This document shows positions 16,032 through 24,705 of a stretch of DNA of 64,000 nucleotides, piece by piece. The translations under genes and the position numbers were made by a program. Within the stretch, counting starts at the first letter, position 1; each line of letters begins with the position of its first letter. The stretch lies in the NCBI RefSeq assembly GCF_034321785.1, contig NZ_JAXLPB010000002.1, forward strand, positions 62,001 through 126,000. Reading direction: 5' to 3'. This DNA is from Fulvimarina uroteuthidis (lineage in GTDB: Bacteria > Pseudomonadota > Alphaproteobacteria > Rhizobiales > Rhizobiaceae). A model generated the notes under the pieces. The model saw only the letters and a program-made list of their open reading frames with translations, was not told the DNA's origin and made no database searches.

Positions 16032-16604
16032 ATGGGGGATATGCCGGACCGGGACGCGGCGGTGGGCCGACAGGAGCTGGTCGCGCTGCTTCGACAGGTC
16101 GCGACCGGTGACAAGGCCGCGCTCAAGCATGTCTACGACAGAACCCAGGCGAAGCTATTCGGCGTGGCCCTGCGTATCTTGAACGACCGGCGGGAAGCCG
16201 AGGACGTCCTGCAAGACGTCTATCTTTCCGTCTGGATGAAGGCTGCCGATTTCGATCCCGAACGCGCAAGTCCCATCACCTGGCTTGCGACGATCGCGCG
16301 GAACCGCTCGATCGACCGGGTTCGCCAGATCGGGCGCCGTGACGAGAAGGACATCGACACCGCCCTCGAGATCGCCGACGCATCGCCCGACGCCTTCGAA
16401 CAGGTGAGTGCCGAGGACGAACGCCAGCGTCTCGCCGCCTGCATCGAGGAACTCGACGGGCGAACGGGAGAGGCGATTCGTACTGCCTTCTTCGGTGGGG
16501 TCACCTACCAGGAACTGGCGGACAAGGCCGAGGTCCCCCTCGGAACCATGAAGAGTGTCATCAGGCGCGGCCTGATCAAGTTGAAAGGATGTCTCTCCCG
16601 ATGA
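16032..16604 (+). CDS. ECF RNA polymerase sigma factor (SigK/RskA-paired type)
   Basis: A 190-aa group 4 sigma factor. Region 2 is seen at about 40-100 (YDRTQAKLFGVALRIL, EAEDVLQDVYLSVWMKA, PITWLATIARNRSIDRVRQ) and region 4 at about 140-188 (TGEAIRTAFFGGVTYQELA, VPLGTMKSVIRRGLIKLK). The next gene, overlapping by ATGA, encodes a membrane-anchored anti-sigma, the classic regulatory pair in which stress releases the sigma factor. AAGGAG sits 9 nt before the ATG. The inducing signal and regulon are not evident; the neighbours (DUF1328 and a 44-aa ORF) are possible targets. Confidence 0.93.
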   Translation: MGDMPDRDAAVGRQELVALLRQVATGDKAALKHVYDRTQAKLFGVALRILNDRREAEDVLQDVYLSVWMKAADFDPERASPITWLATIARNRSIDRVRQIGRRDEKDIDTALEIADASPDAFEQVSAEDERQRLAACIEELDGRTGEAIRTAFFGGVTYQELADKAEVPLGTMKSVIRRGLIKLKGCLSR

Positions 16605-17368
16605 GCGACCTTCACGATCAGCCGGACGGAACACCGGACCTGGCCGCCGAATATGCCGTGGGCGTCCTCGGCGGCGCGGATCGGCGCATGGCCGAACGCC
16701 GGATGCGCGAGGATGCCGCCTTCGCCGCCGATGTCCACTGGTGGGAGAACCGTTTCGCGCCCCTGTTTCGCGAGATCAGGAGCGTCAACGCGCCCGCCAT
16801 CGTCTGGGACCGGATCAGCGAGGACATCGACCGGATCGCGCGCGTCGGCGCGGCCTATCGCAACCATGTCCAGTCGCCGAAAGCCGCGCGCAAGGCCACG
16901 AAGGGTCTCGGTGGCGTCTCGCCCATCTGGCGCACGCTGGCCGGCGCCAGCACGCTCCTTGCCGTCGCCTCCCTCGCGGCCCTCGCCACCCTCGTGCCGG
17001 CGACCGGCCTGAAGACCCTCGGAACGCCGGGCGAGACGACGCTGACGGCCCGCCTTGCCTCCAGCACCGGCGAGACCTTCTTCACCGTCGTCGTCGACCT
17101 GCAGAGCCAGACCGCGACGCTGATCCCGGTCGCGGGCGTTGCCGACCAGTCCCGCGTTCCCGAACTCTGGCTGATCGAGGAGACGGCCCCGGCCCCGCGC
17201 TCGCTCGGCCTGATCGAAGCCGAACAGCCGCTGAAGCTGCGGCTCCGGGACCTTGGCGCCGACGCGTCCGACGCGACCCTTGCCGTCTCGCTCGAGCCCG
17301 AAGGCGGATCGCCGACCGGCGCGCCGACCGGCCCCGTCGTCGCCACGGGGGCGCTCGACCGGATCTGA
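16601..17368 (+). CDS. Anti-sigma factor (RskA family)
   Basis: A 255-aa single-pass membrane protein. The N-terminal zinc-less anti-sigma domain has LAAEYAVGVLGGADRRMAERRM and a tryptophan-rich HWWENRFAPLF. A transmembrane helix lies at about 118-138 (LAGASTLLAVASLAALATLV). The periplasmic RskA C-terminal domain has the characteristic VPELWLIEE and SLGLIEAEQP blocks. It should hold the upstream ECF sigma at the membrane. The ATG at 16601 overlaps the sigma stop by 4 nt (translational coupling); an in-frame ATG 12 nt earlier is less likely. Confidence 0.88.
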   Translation: MSDLHDQPDGTPDLAAEYAVGVLGGADRRMAERRMREDAAFAADVHWWENRFAPLFREIRSVNAPAIVWDRISEDIDRIARVGAAYRNHVQSPKAARKATKGLGGVSPIWRTLAGASTLLAVASLAALATLVPATGLKTLGTPGETTLTARLASSTGETFFTVVVDLQSQTATLIPVAGVADQSRVPELWLIEETAPAPRSLGLIEAEQPLKLRLRDLGADASDATLAVSLEPEGGSPTGAPTGPVVATGALDRI

Positions 17369-17524
17369 CAGCCGGCGCCGGAAGCACGCAATGCTGAACG
17401 CAGGCTTAATCCCAGACGCCGCGAAAAGGCATAGGCGCATCCCGCTGGGCGGCGTTGTGAGCTGCGGTGGCCGGGGCCATATTGCATTGCAGCAGAAGAC
17501 AAACCGCAAGCAGGAATTCACCTC

Positions 17525-17659
17525 ATGTCCAGAACCCCGCGCACCGCAAGCTATCGCAGCGTCGCCATGAAGCTGAGAAACGGCCAGAGCGATTTCGGGA
17601 CCAACCCGTTCAAGCCGTCGCGCTTCCCGACCATGCATTCGCTGTTCGGCCGCAACTGA
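17525..17659 (+). CDS. Small ORF, 44 aa, unknown function
   Basis: The peptide starts MSRTPRTASYRSVAMKL and ends PTMHSLFGRN. Third-codon positions are almost all G or C, AGGA stands 10-13 nt before the ATG, and the frame ends just before the convergent SDR gene. It is basic, with no membrane segment. I recognise no family. Its position after the sigma/anti-sigma pair makes it a candidate regulon member or part of that transcript. Confidence 0.5.
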   Translation: MSRTPRTASYRSVAMKLRNGQSDFGTNPFKPSRFPTMHSLFGRN

Positions 17660-17681
17660 GACTGCGGGCCGAGGCCGACGT

Positions 17682-18443
17682 TCAGATCGAGCCGGCCTCG
17701 ACCATGTAATTGTTGGCGGTGCACATGGCGGCATCGTCCGATGCCAGGAACAGCACCATCCGCGCCAGGTAGACCGGATCGATCAGGTCCGGCAGGCACT
17801 GGTTGGCACGATGCTTCTCGAGCGCCTCTTCGGTGGCCCAGAGCTCTTTCTGGCGCGGCGTCATCACCCATCCCGGCACGACCGTGTTGACCCTTATGCG
17901 ATAGGGTCCGAGATCGCGCGCGAAGGAACGGGTCATGCCGTGCACGGCCGCCTTCGAAGTCGTGTAGACCGGCATGCCGCCGGATTTTTCCCACCAGGAA
18001 TTCGAACCCATATTGATGATCGAGCCCTTGCCGGCCTCCATCATCTTCGGCGCGACCGCCTGGGTGGCGAAGAACATGTGCCGGATATTCGTCGCGATGC
18101 GTTCGTCGTAATAGGCGGGCGTCACGTCCCGCCAGTCGTGGCGGTCGTCGCGGGCGGCATTGTTGACGAGAACGCCGGGCGTGCCGATCGTCGCAAACAG
18201 GCGTTCCATGGCCGGCCTGATCGTGTCAACCTCGCGCAGATCGCAGAATTCGAACCGGACCGTCGCGCCCGTCCCCGACAATTCTTGCGCCAGCGCCTCG
18301 CCGCCCTCCCGGTCGAAATCGAGAAAGCCGACCTTCGCGCCCTGCGCGGCGAACGCCCGCACGATGTCGGCGCCGATGCCCGACGCCCCGCCGGTCACGA
18401 TCACGCCGGTGCCGTCGAGGCTCGGATAGAAGGCAAATCTCAT
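17682..18443 (-). CDS. Short-chain dehydrogenase/reductase (SDR)
   Basis: A 253-aa classical SDR. The Rossmann motif TGGASGIG (17-24), NNAA (94-97), catalytic Ser147 and the YTTSK motif with Tyr160 and Lys164 are all present. PGWVMT after the active site and the C-terminal MCTANNYMVEAGSI fit the family. The D at the end of strand 2 (LDFDRE) suggests NAD(H) preference. Similar enzymes oxidise sugars such as L-arabinose, fucose or galactose, but substrate cannot be assigned. It is a single gene, with REP-like palindromes upstream. Confidence 0.9.
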   Translation of the reverse strand: MRFAFYPSLDGTGVIVTGGASGIGADIVRAFAAQGAKVGFLDFDREGGEALAQELSGTGATVRFEFCDLREVDTIRPAMERLFATIGTPGVLVNNAARDDRHDWRDVTPAYYDERIATNIRHMFFATQAVAPKMMEAGKGSIINMGSNSWWEKSGGMPVYTTSKAAVHGMTRSFARDLGPYRIRVNTVVPGWVMTPRQKELWATEEALEKHRANQCLPDLIDPVYLARMVLFLASDDAAMCTANNYMVEAGSI

Positions 18444-18508
18444 GGCGCGTCCTCGCTTGAAGAATGGGCCGGTCGAACCACACCGTCCGATCCGTCGCGA
18501 AGAATCTT

Positions 18509-18619
18509 AGAGCATCGGCCCGACGATCGGAATCGATTTTCGGATAGCGCGATGCGGGAAACCTGAGACGGCTGGAGCATTTTCCCGCGGCTGGATAGAC
18601 GCTGGGGAATGCTCCAGCG
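18509..18619. repeat. REP/RIME-like intergenic palindromes
   Basis: Two inverted repeats stand side by side: GCATCG (18512-18517) with CGATGC (18550-18555), and CTGGAGCATT (18572-18581) with AATGCTCCAG (18608-18617). The TAGAGCATCG...GAATCGATTT...CGATGC layout recurs at 23484-23534. Elements of this form are abundant between genes in Hyphomicrobiales. Confidence 0.7.
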
Positions 18620-18674
18620 GCAAGGGCCCGGCCGGCCACCGATCGACCTCTTCCGCAAAGACCGTCGCGCGACG

Positions 18675-18709
18675 AAAAACCCCCGGCCCTTTCGTGAGGG
18701 GTCGGGGGT
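18675..18709 (-). terminator. Terminator of the PBP1A gene
   Basis: On the minus strand a GC stem (ACCCCCG...CGGGGGT, with an inner CCC/GGG) ends in TTTTT. It begins 8 nt after the PBP1A stop codon. Confidence 0.88.
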
Positions 18710-18716
18710 CTGGTCG

Positions 18717-20996
18717 TCACATTCCGAAGATGCTTTCGAGGAGCGAGGGGTTGCGCACCCGGCGCTCGACGGTGACGCCGGGCGGTGGCGGCGTGTTGAA
18801 GACCCGTGCGGCCCCATCGGCCGCGCGCTGTTCGCCGCCGACATTCTCCGGCGGGATCTGGCCGGCGGGCGCATAATACTGGTCCGAAGCCCCGGCCATT
18901 TCCGGATCGTAGAATCCGCCGTCGGACCCGTCGGCGATCTGCGGCGCCTGCGGTCCGCCGATCTCGTAGCCGCCCGGAAGCGGTGTCGGGGGCAGGCCCT
19001 CGTGGGCGGCGGTCATGAAGGCGTGCCAGGCTTCGGCCGGAAGCGATCCGCCCGTCACCTTCTGCATCCTGGCGCCATTGTCGTTGCCGAGCCAGACGCC
19101 GGTCGTCAGGTTCGCGGTGTAGCCGATGAACCAGGCATCCTTGTAGTCGTTCGTGGTGCCGGTCTTGCCGGCCGCCTCCCAGCCGTCGAGGACCGCCCTG
19201 CGACCGGTTCCCGCGCTGACGACGCGCGCCAGCATGGCGTTCATCATGGCGACCGTGTCCGGATCGACGATCACCGGCGGCACTTCGGCGCCGCGTTCCC
19301 ACAGCACCTTTCCGGTCTCGGACGTGACGCGGTTCACCAGATGGGGTTTTGCCTCGTAGCCGCCGTTGGAATAGGGCGTGAACGCATCGGTGAGTTCCAG
19401 AAGGGAGACCTCGGACGTGCCGAGCGCGATCGCGGCATTGTCGCCGATCTGCGACTTGATGCCCATGCGGTTCGCCGTCTCGATGACCGAGGCGGGCCCG
19501 ACCGCGTCGATGAGCTGGGCGGCGATGGTGTTCAGGGAGTTCTGCAACGCCACGGCGATCGTGACCGGACCGCGATAGCGATTGTCGTAGTTCTGGGGCG
19601 TCCAGTTGCCGATCTGCACCGGCGCGTCGTTCAGCACCGTCTCGGGCCGCCATCCCTGTTCCATCGCCGTCTGGTAGACGAAGGGCTTGAAGGCGGAGCC
19701 GGGCTGGCGTCGCGCCTGGAAGGCGCGGTTGTACTGGCTCTTGGAATAGTCGACGCCCCCGACGAGCGCGCGGATCGCGCCGGTTCCGTCGATCGCCACC
19801 AATGCGCCCTGGCTGACATTCTGCTTGGCACCGTAGACCGTCGCCTTGATGACCTTCTCGGCTTCCTTCTCGAGATCGAGATCGATGGTCGTTTCGACGA
19901 TGACGTCTTCCTTCACATCGCCGATAAGGTCCTTCAGATCCTCCATCACGACGTCGGCGGCATAGTTCTCCGCGCCCGTCCAGAAGCTCTTCGCCTTGGT
20001 CGGCTCCTCCGCCTTGGCCGCCTTGAATTCGGCTTCGTCGATGAAGCCTTCCTCACGCATCGCCGCGAGCACGATGTCGGCGCGCTGCTTGGCCGCCTCC
20101 GGATCGCGGGCGGGCGACAGCCGCGAGGGAGCCTTCAGGAGCCCGGCCAGAAGCGCCGCCTCATGCAGGTCCACATCGGCCGCGCTCTTGTTGAAATAGC
20201 GTCGGGACGCGGCTTCCACGCCGGTCGATCCGGATCCGAAATAGACCCGGTTCAGATACATTTCCATGATCTGGTTCTTGGTGAACTTCTGCTCCAGCCA
20301 CAGGGACAGGATCGCTTCCTGGATCTTGCGCTGGAGCGACTGTTCGGGACTGAGAAAGATGTTCTTGGCGAGCTGCTGGGTCAGCGTCGAACCGCCCTGC
20401 ACGGTGGCGCCGGCCTGATAGTTCTCGAATGCCGCACGGGCGATACCGATCGGATCGACGCCGAAATGATCGTAGAAGCGGCGATCCTCGATCGCCATCA
20501 CGGCTTGCGGAATGAACGGGCTCACCTCGTCGAGGGAGACCTCGCGTCCGCCGGTCAGGCCCCGGTTCGCCATCATGCGGCCGTCGACCGCCACGATCTT
20601 CACGTTCGGCGGCCGGTCCGGGATCTCCCAGGCCTCCGAGGGCAGCTGCACGGCGAAATAGCCCAGAAGCACGGCGATACCGAGCGCGCCCCAGATGGCG
20701 AGCGTGAAACCCGTCCGGAACAGATGGCCGATGAAGCCACGCTTGCGCCGGCGCGACCCGCCGCCGCCATCGCCGCCGCCGCCGGACCCCGCGCTTCGGC
20801 GTCCGGCTTTCGCCTTGCGCGGGCCGAAGAAGGAGCGGCGCTGCTTCGGTTCGGCATTCGCCGTCTTGCGGGCGCGGTCGTTTGCGGCCGACGGCACCGC
20901 GCGATCGTCCGCGGTCACGCGGAAATCGTCGTCGCCCGTTGCATCGAGTTTCCCACCGAAACTGGGCTCGATCCGTTCTTGCCGTCTGGCTGCCAT
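18717..20996 (-). CDS. mrcA: Penicillin-binding protein 1A (bifunctional transglycosylase/transpeptidase)
   Basis: A 759-aa class A PBP. Residues 1-90 are a basic, glycine-rich cytoplasmic tail; a transmembrane helix follows at about 95-115. The GT51 domain has EDRRFYDHFGVD (catalytic Glu170) and GGSTLTQQLAKN. The transpeptidase domain has the SxxK motif in GSAFKPF (Ser434, Lys437), SLN at 487-489 and KTGTT at 611-615. It polymerises and cross-links peptidoglycan at the inner membrane. ATG 20996 was preferred because the 49 codons upstream look non-coding. Its 3' end is followed at once by a strong terminator. Confidence 0.93.
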   Translation of the reverse strand: MAARRQERIEPSFGGKLDATGDDDFRVTADDRAVPSAANDRARKTANAEPKQRRSFFGPRKAKAGRRSAGSGGGGDGGGGSRRRKRGFIGHLFRTGFTLAIWGALGIAVLLGYFAVQLPSEAWEIPDRPPNVKIVAVDGRMMANRGLTGGREVSLDEVSPFIPQAVMAIEDRRFYDHFGVDPIGIARAAFENYQAGATVQGGSTLTQQLAKNIFLSPEQSLQRKIQEAILSLWLEQKFTKNQIMEMYLNRVYFGSGSTGVEAASRRYFNKSAADVDLHEAALLAGLLKAPSRLSPARDPEAAKQRADIVLAAMREEGFIDEAEFKAAKAEEPTKAKSFWTGAENYAADVVMEDLKDLIGDVKEDVIVETTIDLDLEKEAEKVIKATVYGAKQNVSQGALVAIDGTGAIRALVGGVDYSKSQYNRAFQARRQPGSAFKPFVYQTAMEQGWRPETVLNDAPVQIGNWTPQNYDNRYRGPVTIAVALQNSLNTIAAQLIDAVGPASVIETANRMGIKSQIGDNAAIALGTSEVSLLELTDAFTPYSNGGYEAKPHLVNRVTSETGKVLWERGAEVPPVIVDPDTVAMMNAMLARVVSAGTGRRAVLDGWEAAGKTGTTNDYKDAWFIGYTANLTTGVWLGNDNGARMQKVTGGSLPAEAWHAFMTAAHEGLPPTPLPGGYEIGGPQAPQIADGSDGGFYDPEMAGASDQYYAPAGQIPPENVGGEQRAADGAARVFNTPPPPGVTVERRVRNPSLLESIFGM

Positions 20997-21313
20997 CGCT
21001 ATGGCCCCCGCTTGTCTCACCGTTGTCGCGACCGGTTTGTAACCGCCAGGCAATGCCTGGACATGGAGACATGCCCCGTCCTGACGCGCCCCCTTGCCTG
21101 CCTCTCGCGGCGGACAAGACCGGGCTCGCTCCGACGCCCCCATGGCGGGCGACGTCCTTTCCAGACTTTAAATACGGCGATTTAACGGGACCTGAACCAA
21201 TTGTGGCGCAGCGATGCTGCGGCGCAACGCGAAGGTGGACGCCGTCGCGCCCTCGCACCGGCTGGAACCGGGCGCGGGCGCGATCGTCCGGCGCGGACCG
21301 GCAGCTCGTCGCG
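20997..21313. other. Intergenic region upstream of PBP1A
   Basis: These 317 nt contain no credible gene. An AT-rich patch at about 21165-21200 (TTTAAATA on plus) is the likeliest promoter area for the PBP1A gene; no clear -35/-10 pair with usual spacing was found. Confidence 0.4.
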
Positions 21314-21991
21314 CTAGAGGTCGTCGATCACCACGATGTGCAGGGATTTGGGGCCGTGCGCGCCTAGAAGCAGCGTCTGCTCGATATCGGCCGAGCGGGA
21401 GGGACCGGTGATGGTGTTGATGGTGCGCGCCATCCCCTCGCCCCATGTCCGGCGGATCGCGGCGAACGCATCCTCCATGCTTCCCTCGATGGTGGAGGCG
21501 TCGATCACCACGATATGGTTTTCCGGCAGGAAGTTGAGGCTCGTCGGATTGGCCTGCCCGGACACCAGCACCAGGGTTCCGGTCTCGGCGATGCCGGCCT
21601 CGGCATGGGAAAGCGAGTTCAGCTCCTCGCCGTCGCTCGGCCCCCTCGAGACCTCGATCGCCGTCGGCGTGAAATCGGCCCGCGCGAGGCGCGCATCGCT
21701 GCCGAGCCGGATCGTCGCCGGCAGGTTGCGTTCGCGCAGATAGCGCGCGACCTCGGCCGGCAGGCCTTCGATCGAGGGAAGAAGGGCGACGGTCGCGACC
21801 GCCGCTTCCGCCATGGCGACGAAGAGCGCCACCCGTTCGGCCGGCGGCAATTGCCCGCGCTCGGGAATGATCCCGCGCGGCCTGGAGGCGAGACGCTCGG
21901 CAACGCTTGCCTTGCGGGCAGCATCCTCCCCGCTCGCGCCATTGGCCCGGCGGATCCGGTCGAGGATCGCGGTTTTCGTCGACAGGCTCAT
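21314..21991 (-). CDS. lutC: Lactate utilization protein C (LUD domain)
   Basis: A 225-aa LUD-domain protein, the third part of the LutABC L-lactate oxidase. Typical segments are ILDRIRRANG at the start, GIAETGTLVLVSGQANPTSLNFLPENHIVV (as the AETG and PENH landmarks), and the C-terminal ITGPSRSADIEQTLLLGAHGPKSLHIVVID. The GAHGP block is a good family marker. Its ATG overlaps the lutB stop by 4 nt (21988-21991), so translation is coupled. Upstream parts of the open frame belong to lutB in another frame. Confidence 0.92.
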   Translation of the reverse strand: MSLSTKTAILDRIRRANGASGEDAARKASVAERLASRPRGIIPERGQLPPAERVALFVAMAEAAVATVALLPSIEGLPAEVARYLRERNLPATIRLGSDARLARADFTPTAIEVSRGPSDGEELNSLSHAEAGIAETGTLVLVSGQANPTSLNFLPENHIVVIDASTIEGSMEDAFAAIRRTWGEGMARTINTITGPSRSADIEQTLLLGAHGPKSLHIVVIDDL

Positions 21992-23442
21992 CGTGACGTC
22001 TCCGGCTTCGCATGCACCCGCGGCCGGCCGTTCGCCTGCCTGTAGGCCTGCATGAAGGTCCGGCCCTCGGGAGCGGGCAGATCGCGATATTCGGTCCAGC
22101 CGCCGGCGAGCGGCAGCGACGAGAACCGTCCCTTGCGGCCGGCCAAGAGTTTCAGCGCCGGCATGGCGACGGAGGCGGCGAGGCGGTAGAGCGCCGGCCG
22201 GCGCGCGAGAAAGGCCCAGATCCCGAGCCCGAAGCGCGCGCCCTTGGGCTGGAGGTGCTTCTCGAACTCCTTCTCGCGCCAGTGGCGCATCATCTTCGGC
22301 AGCGGGATCTTCATCGGGCACACTTCCTCGCAGCGCCCGCAGAAGGTCGAGGCGTTCGGCAGGGCCTTGCCGTCCTCCACGCCGATGAGGGCGGGGGTCA
22401 GCACCGCGCCCATGGGACCGGGATAGACCCAGCCATAGGAGTGGCCGCCGACCGCGTGATAGACCGGGCAATGGTTCATGCAGGCGCCGCAGCGGATGCA
22501 GCGCAGCATGTCCTCGAACTCCGTGCCGAGCATGTTGGTGCGGCCATTGTCGAGAAGAACCACGTGATACTCCTCCGGTCCGTCCGGATCGCTCGGGCGC
22601 TTCGGACCGGTGGAAAACGTGGTGTAGACCGTCGCTTCCTGGCCGGTGGCCGAGCGGGCGAGGACGCGCAGGACCTGCGCGGCATCGTTGAGGGTCGGCA
22701 CCATCTTCTCGATCGAGGCGAAGACCACGTGGCACTTGCCCAGGAGCTGGGTGAGATCGCCATTGCCCTCGTTGGTCACGATGACCGAACTGCCGGTCTC
22801 GGCGATCAGGAAATTCGCGCCCGTCACCCCGATATCGGCTTCGGCATAGCGCTTGCGCAGCACGCCGCGGGCCTCGGCGAGCAGGAGCTCCGGCGCGGTG
22901 AGGTCGCGGCCGACATCCAGATGGGTGTGGACGCGTCTGAAATCGGTCTCGATCTGATCGCGATTGGTGTGGATCGCCGGTGCGATGATGTGGCTCGGAT
23001 GTTCGCCGCGCAACTGGATAATGTATTCGCCGAGATCCGTCTCGACCGGCGTGATGCCGTTGGCCTCGAGGAACGCGTTGAGCCCGATCTCCTCGGAGAT
23101 CATCGTCTTGCCCTTGGTCACCGTCTTCGCCTTGCGGCGCCTGGCGATCTCGAGAAAGATCCGGCGCGCATGCTCGGCGTCCTCGGCGAAATGCACATGG
23201 CCGCCGCTCGCCTCGACCTTTTCGACATAGGCCTCGATGTAGAGGTCGAGATGCTTCAGCGTGTGCTGCTTGATCGCAACGGCCGAATCGCGCAGCGCAT
23301 CGAACTCCGGCAGCTTGTCCACCACCGTCTGCCGCTTGCCGATGAAGCCCTTTTCCACATTGCCGAGCGCGCGCTGGAGGTCCTTGTCGGCCAGCGCGTG
23401 GACGGTGTTCGAACGGAAGTTCTGGGACGTGATCTGCATCAA
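21988..23442 (-). CDS. lutB: Lactate utilization iron-sulfur protein B (LutB/LldF)
   Basis: A 484-aa protein: an N-terminal LUD domain (AETGSSVIVTNEGNGDL at 215-231) followed by two ferredoxin-type clusters, C315xxCxxCxxxC (CIRCGACMNHC) and C368xxCxxxC (CGRCEEVCP), and a C-terminal DUF3390-type tail. It moves electrons within the cytoplasmic L-lactate oxidase complex with LutA and LutC. Length and order are normal for LutB. The gene is separated from lutA by 304 nt that contain a REP-like element, which is unusual since lutAB are normally contiguous. Start ATG 23442; a second ATG follows immediately. Confidence 0.94.
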   Translation of the reverse strand: MMQITSQNFRSNTVHALADKDLQRALGNVEKGFIGKRQTVVDKLPEFDALRDSAVAIKQHTLKHLDLYIEAYVEKVEASGGHVHFAEDAEHARRIFLEIARRRKAKTVTKGKTMISEEIGLNAFLEANGITPVETDLGEYIIQLRGEHPSHIIAPAIHTNRDQIETDFRRVHTHLDVGRDLTAPELLLAEARGVLRKRYAEADIGVTGANFLIAETGSSVIVTNEGNGDLTQLLGKCHVVFASIEKMVPTLNDAAQVLRVLARSATGQEATVYTTFSTGPKRPSDPDGPEEYHVVLLDNGRTNMLGTEFEDMLRCIRCGACMNHCPVYHAVGGHSYGWVYPGPMGAVLTPALIGVEDGKALPNASTFCGRCEEVCPMKIPLPKMMRHWREKEFEKHLQPKGARFGLGIWAFLARRPALYRLAASVAMPALKLLAGRKGRFSSLPLAGGWTEYRDLPAPEGRTFMQAYRQANGRPRVHAKPETSR

Positions 23443-23746
23443 ATTCGCCTTATGCGGGCAGGAAGTCGCGGTCGCGAAGCCGGTCTAGAGCATCGGCGCG
23501 GGGATCAGAATCGATTTCCGGAAAGCCCGATGCGGAAAATCAAAGACATAACTGAAAGATCGGGTATCTGAACAGGCCCATGATGCTCCGGGGTACAGGG
23601 GAAGTGCTCCGGGAAGGTCGAGAGACGAAGCCCGGTTTCCCTTGCCGCGTTCCGCCGGACCGTCCGGCAGGCCGGGCCGATCCCGGCCGACGGGTGCGCG
23701 CAGCCGCGATCCGGCAGCCGAAACCTTCATGTCGGCCGCGTCCGGC
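23443..23746. other. Gap between lutA and lutB holding a REP-like element
   Basis: No gene is visible in these 304 nt. The right half of the gap carries no recognisable structure; the left part is the repeat listed at 23484-23590. Confidence 0.55.
23484..23590. repeat. REP/RIME-like intergenic palindrome between lutA and lutB
   Basis: GCATCG (23490-23495) pairs with CGATGC (23528-23533); an outer GAGCATC (23488-23494) can also pair with GATGCTC (23582-23588). The TAGAGCATCGG...AGAATCGATTTCCGG core matches the copy at 18509-18555, showing a dispersed repeat family. Confidence 0.7.
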
Positions 23747-24541
23747 TCATCTTGCGCCGCCGATCGGCGGCTTGTCGGTCATGCCGGCCAGCACCTCGGC
23801 GACATGGCGCACGGCGACGTTCGCGTCGAGGCGCTTCAGCTTGCCGTCCATGTTCATCAGGCAGCCGAGATCGCCGGCCAGCAGGGTGGCGGCGCCGGAG
23901 GCCTGGATGCGGCTTGCCTTCTTCGTGACCATCGCGTTGGAAATGTTCGGATATTTCACGCAGAACGTGCCGCCGAAACCGCAGCAGACATTGGCGTCCG
24001 CAAGCTCCGTGAGGGTCAGTCCCTCGACGCTTCGCAGAAGCCTGCGGGGCTGGTCGTGGACGCCGAGCTCGCGAAGGCCCGCGCAGGCATCGTGATAGGT
24101 CACGCTGCCCTCATGTCTCGCATCGACCGTTTCGACGCCCAGCACGTCAGTGAGGAAGCTGACCAGCTCGAACATGCGCTCGGACAGCTTTTCGGCACGC
24201 GGTCCCCAGGTCGGATCGCCCGCGAACAGTTCGCGATAATGCGTCTTGATCATCGAGGCGCAGGACCCCGACGGCGCGACGACATAGTCGTAGCCTTCGA
24301 ACGTCTCGATGACGCCGCGTGCGATCGCCTTGGTGTCGTTCCGGTCGCCGGAATTGTAGGCCGGCTGGCCGCAGCAGGTCTGGCCTTCGGGAACGCTCAC
24401 CGTGCAGCCCGCATCTTCCAGGAGCTTGATCGCGGCAAAGCCGACGCTCGGGCGAAACAGATCGACGAGACACGTCACGAACAGCCCGACATGGGGGGTG
24501 CCGCCGGGGTGCGCGTGCGAATTGGCAGGTGTTGCGGTCAC
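23747..24541 (-). CDS. lutA: Lactate utilization protein A (LutA/LldE)
   Basis: A 264-aa protein with two CCG (cysteine-rich) domains: FVTCLVDLFRP...QTCCGQPAYNSGD near the N-terminus and DACAGLRELG...VCCGFGGTFCVKYP in the second half. These bind the Fe-S centre of the LutABC lactate-oxidising complex. A GTG at 24541 (VTATPANS) preceded by AGGGCC is the best start, since the conserved HVGLFVTC begins about 15 residues later; the frame is open further upstream, where an ATG would add a non-conserved leader. It is divergent from the DUF3422 gene, 165 nt away. Confidence 0.88.
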   Translation of the reverse strand: MTATPANSHAHPGGTPHVGLFVTCLVDLFRPSVGFAAIKLLEDAGCTVSVPEGQTCCGQPAYNSGDRNDTKAIARGVIETFEGYDYVVAPSGSCASMIKTHYRELFAGDPTWGPRAEKLSERMFELVSFLTDVLGVETVDARHEGSVTYHDACAGLRELGVHDQPRRLLRSVEGLTLTELADANVCCGFGGTFCVKYPNISNAMVTKKASRIQASGAATLLAGDLGCLMNMDGKLKRLDANVAVRHVAEVLAGMTDKPPIGGAR

Positions 24542-24705
24542 GATTGGCCCTGTCTGAATGAGGATGGTCCCGATTACGACCGAACGGCATGCAAGACGCC
24601 GATCGGGTGGAGAATGTGGCCCGTTCATCGAAAAAGCGCAAACGCGATAGACTCGACGGCCGATTTCGACGTAACGCCATGCACGACGAGAACGCGAGAA
24701 ACGCC

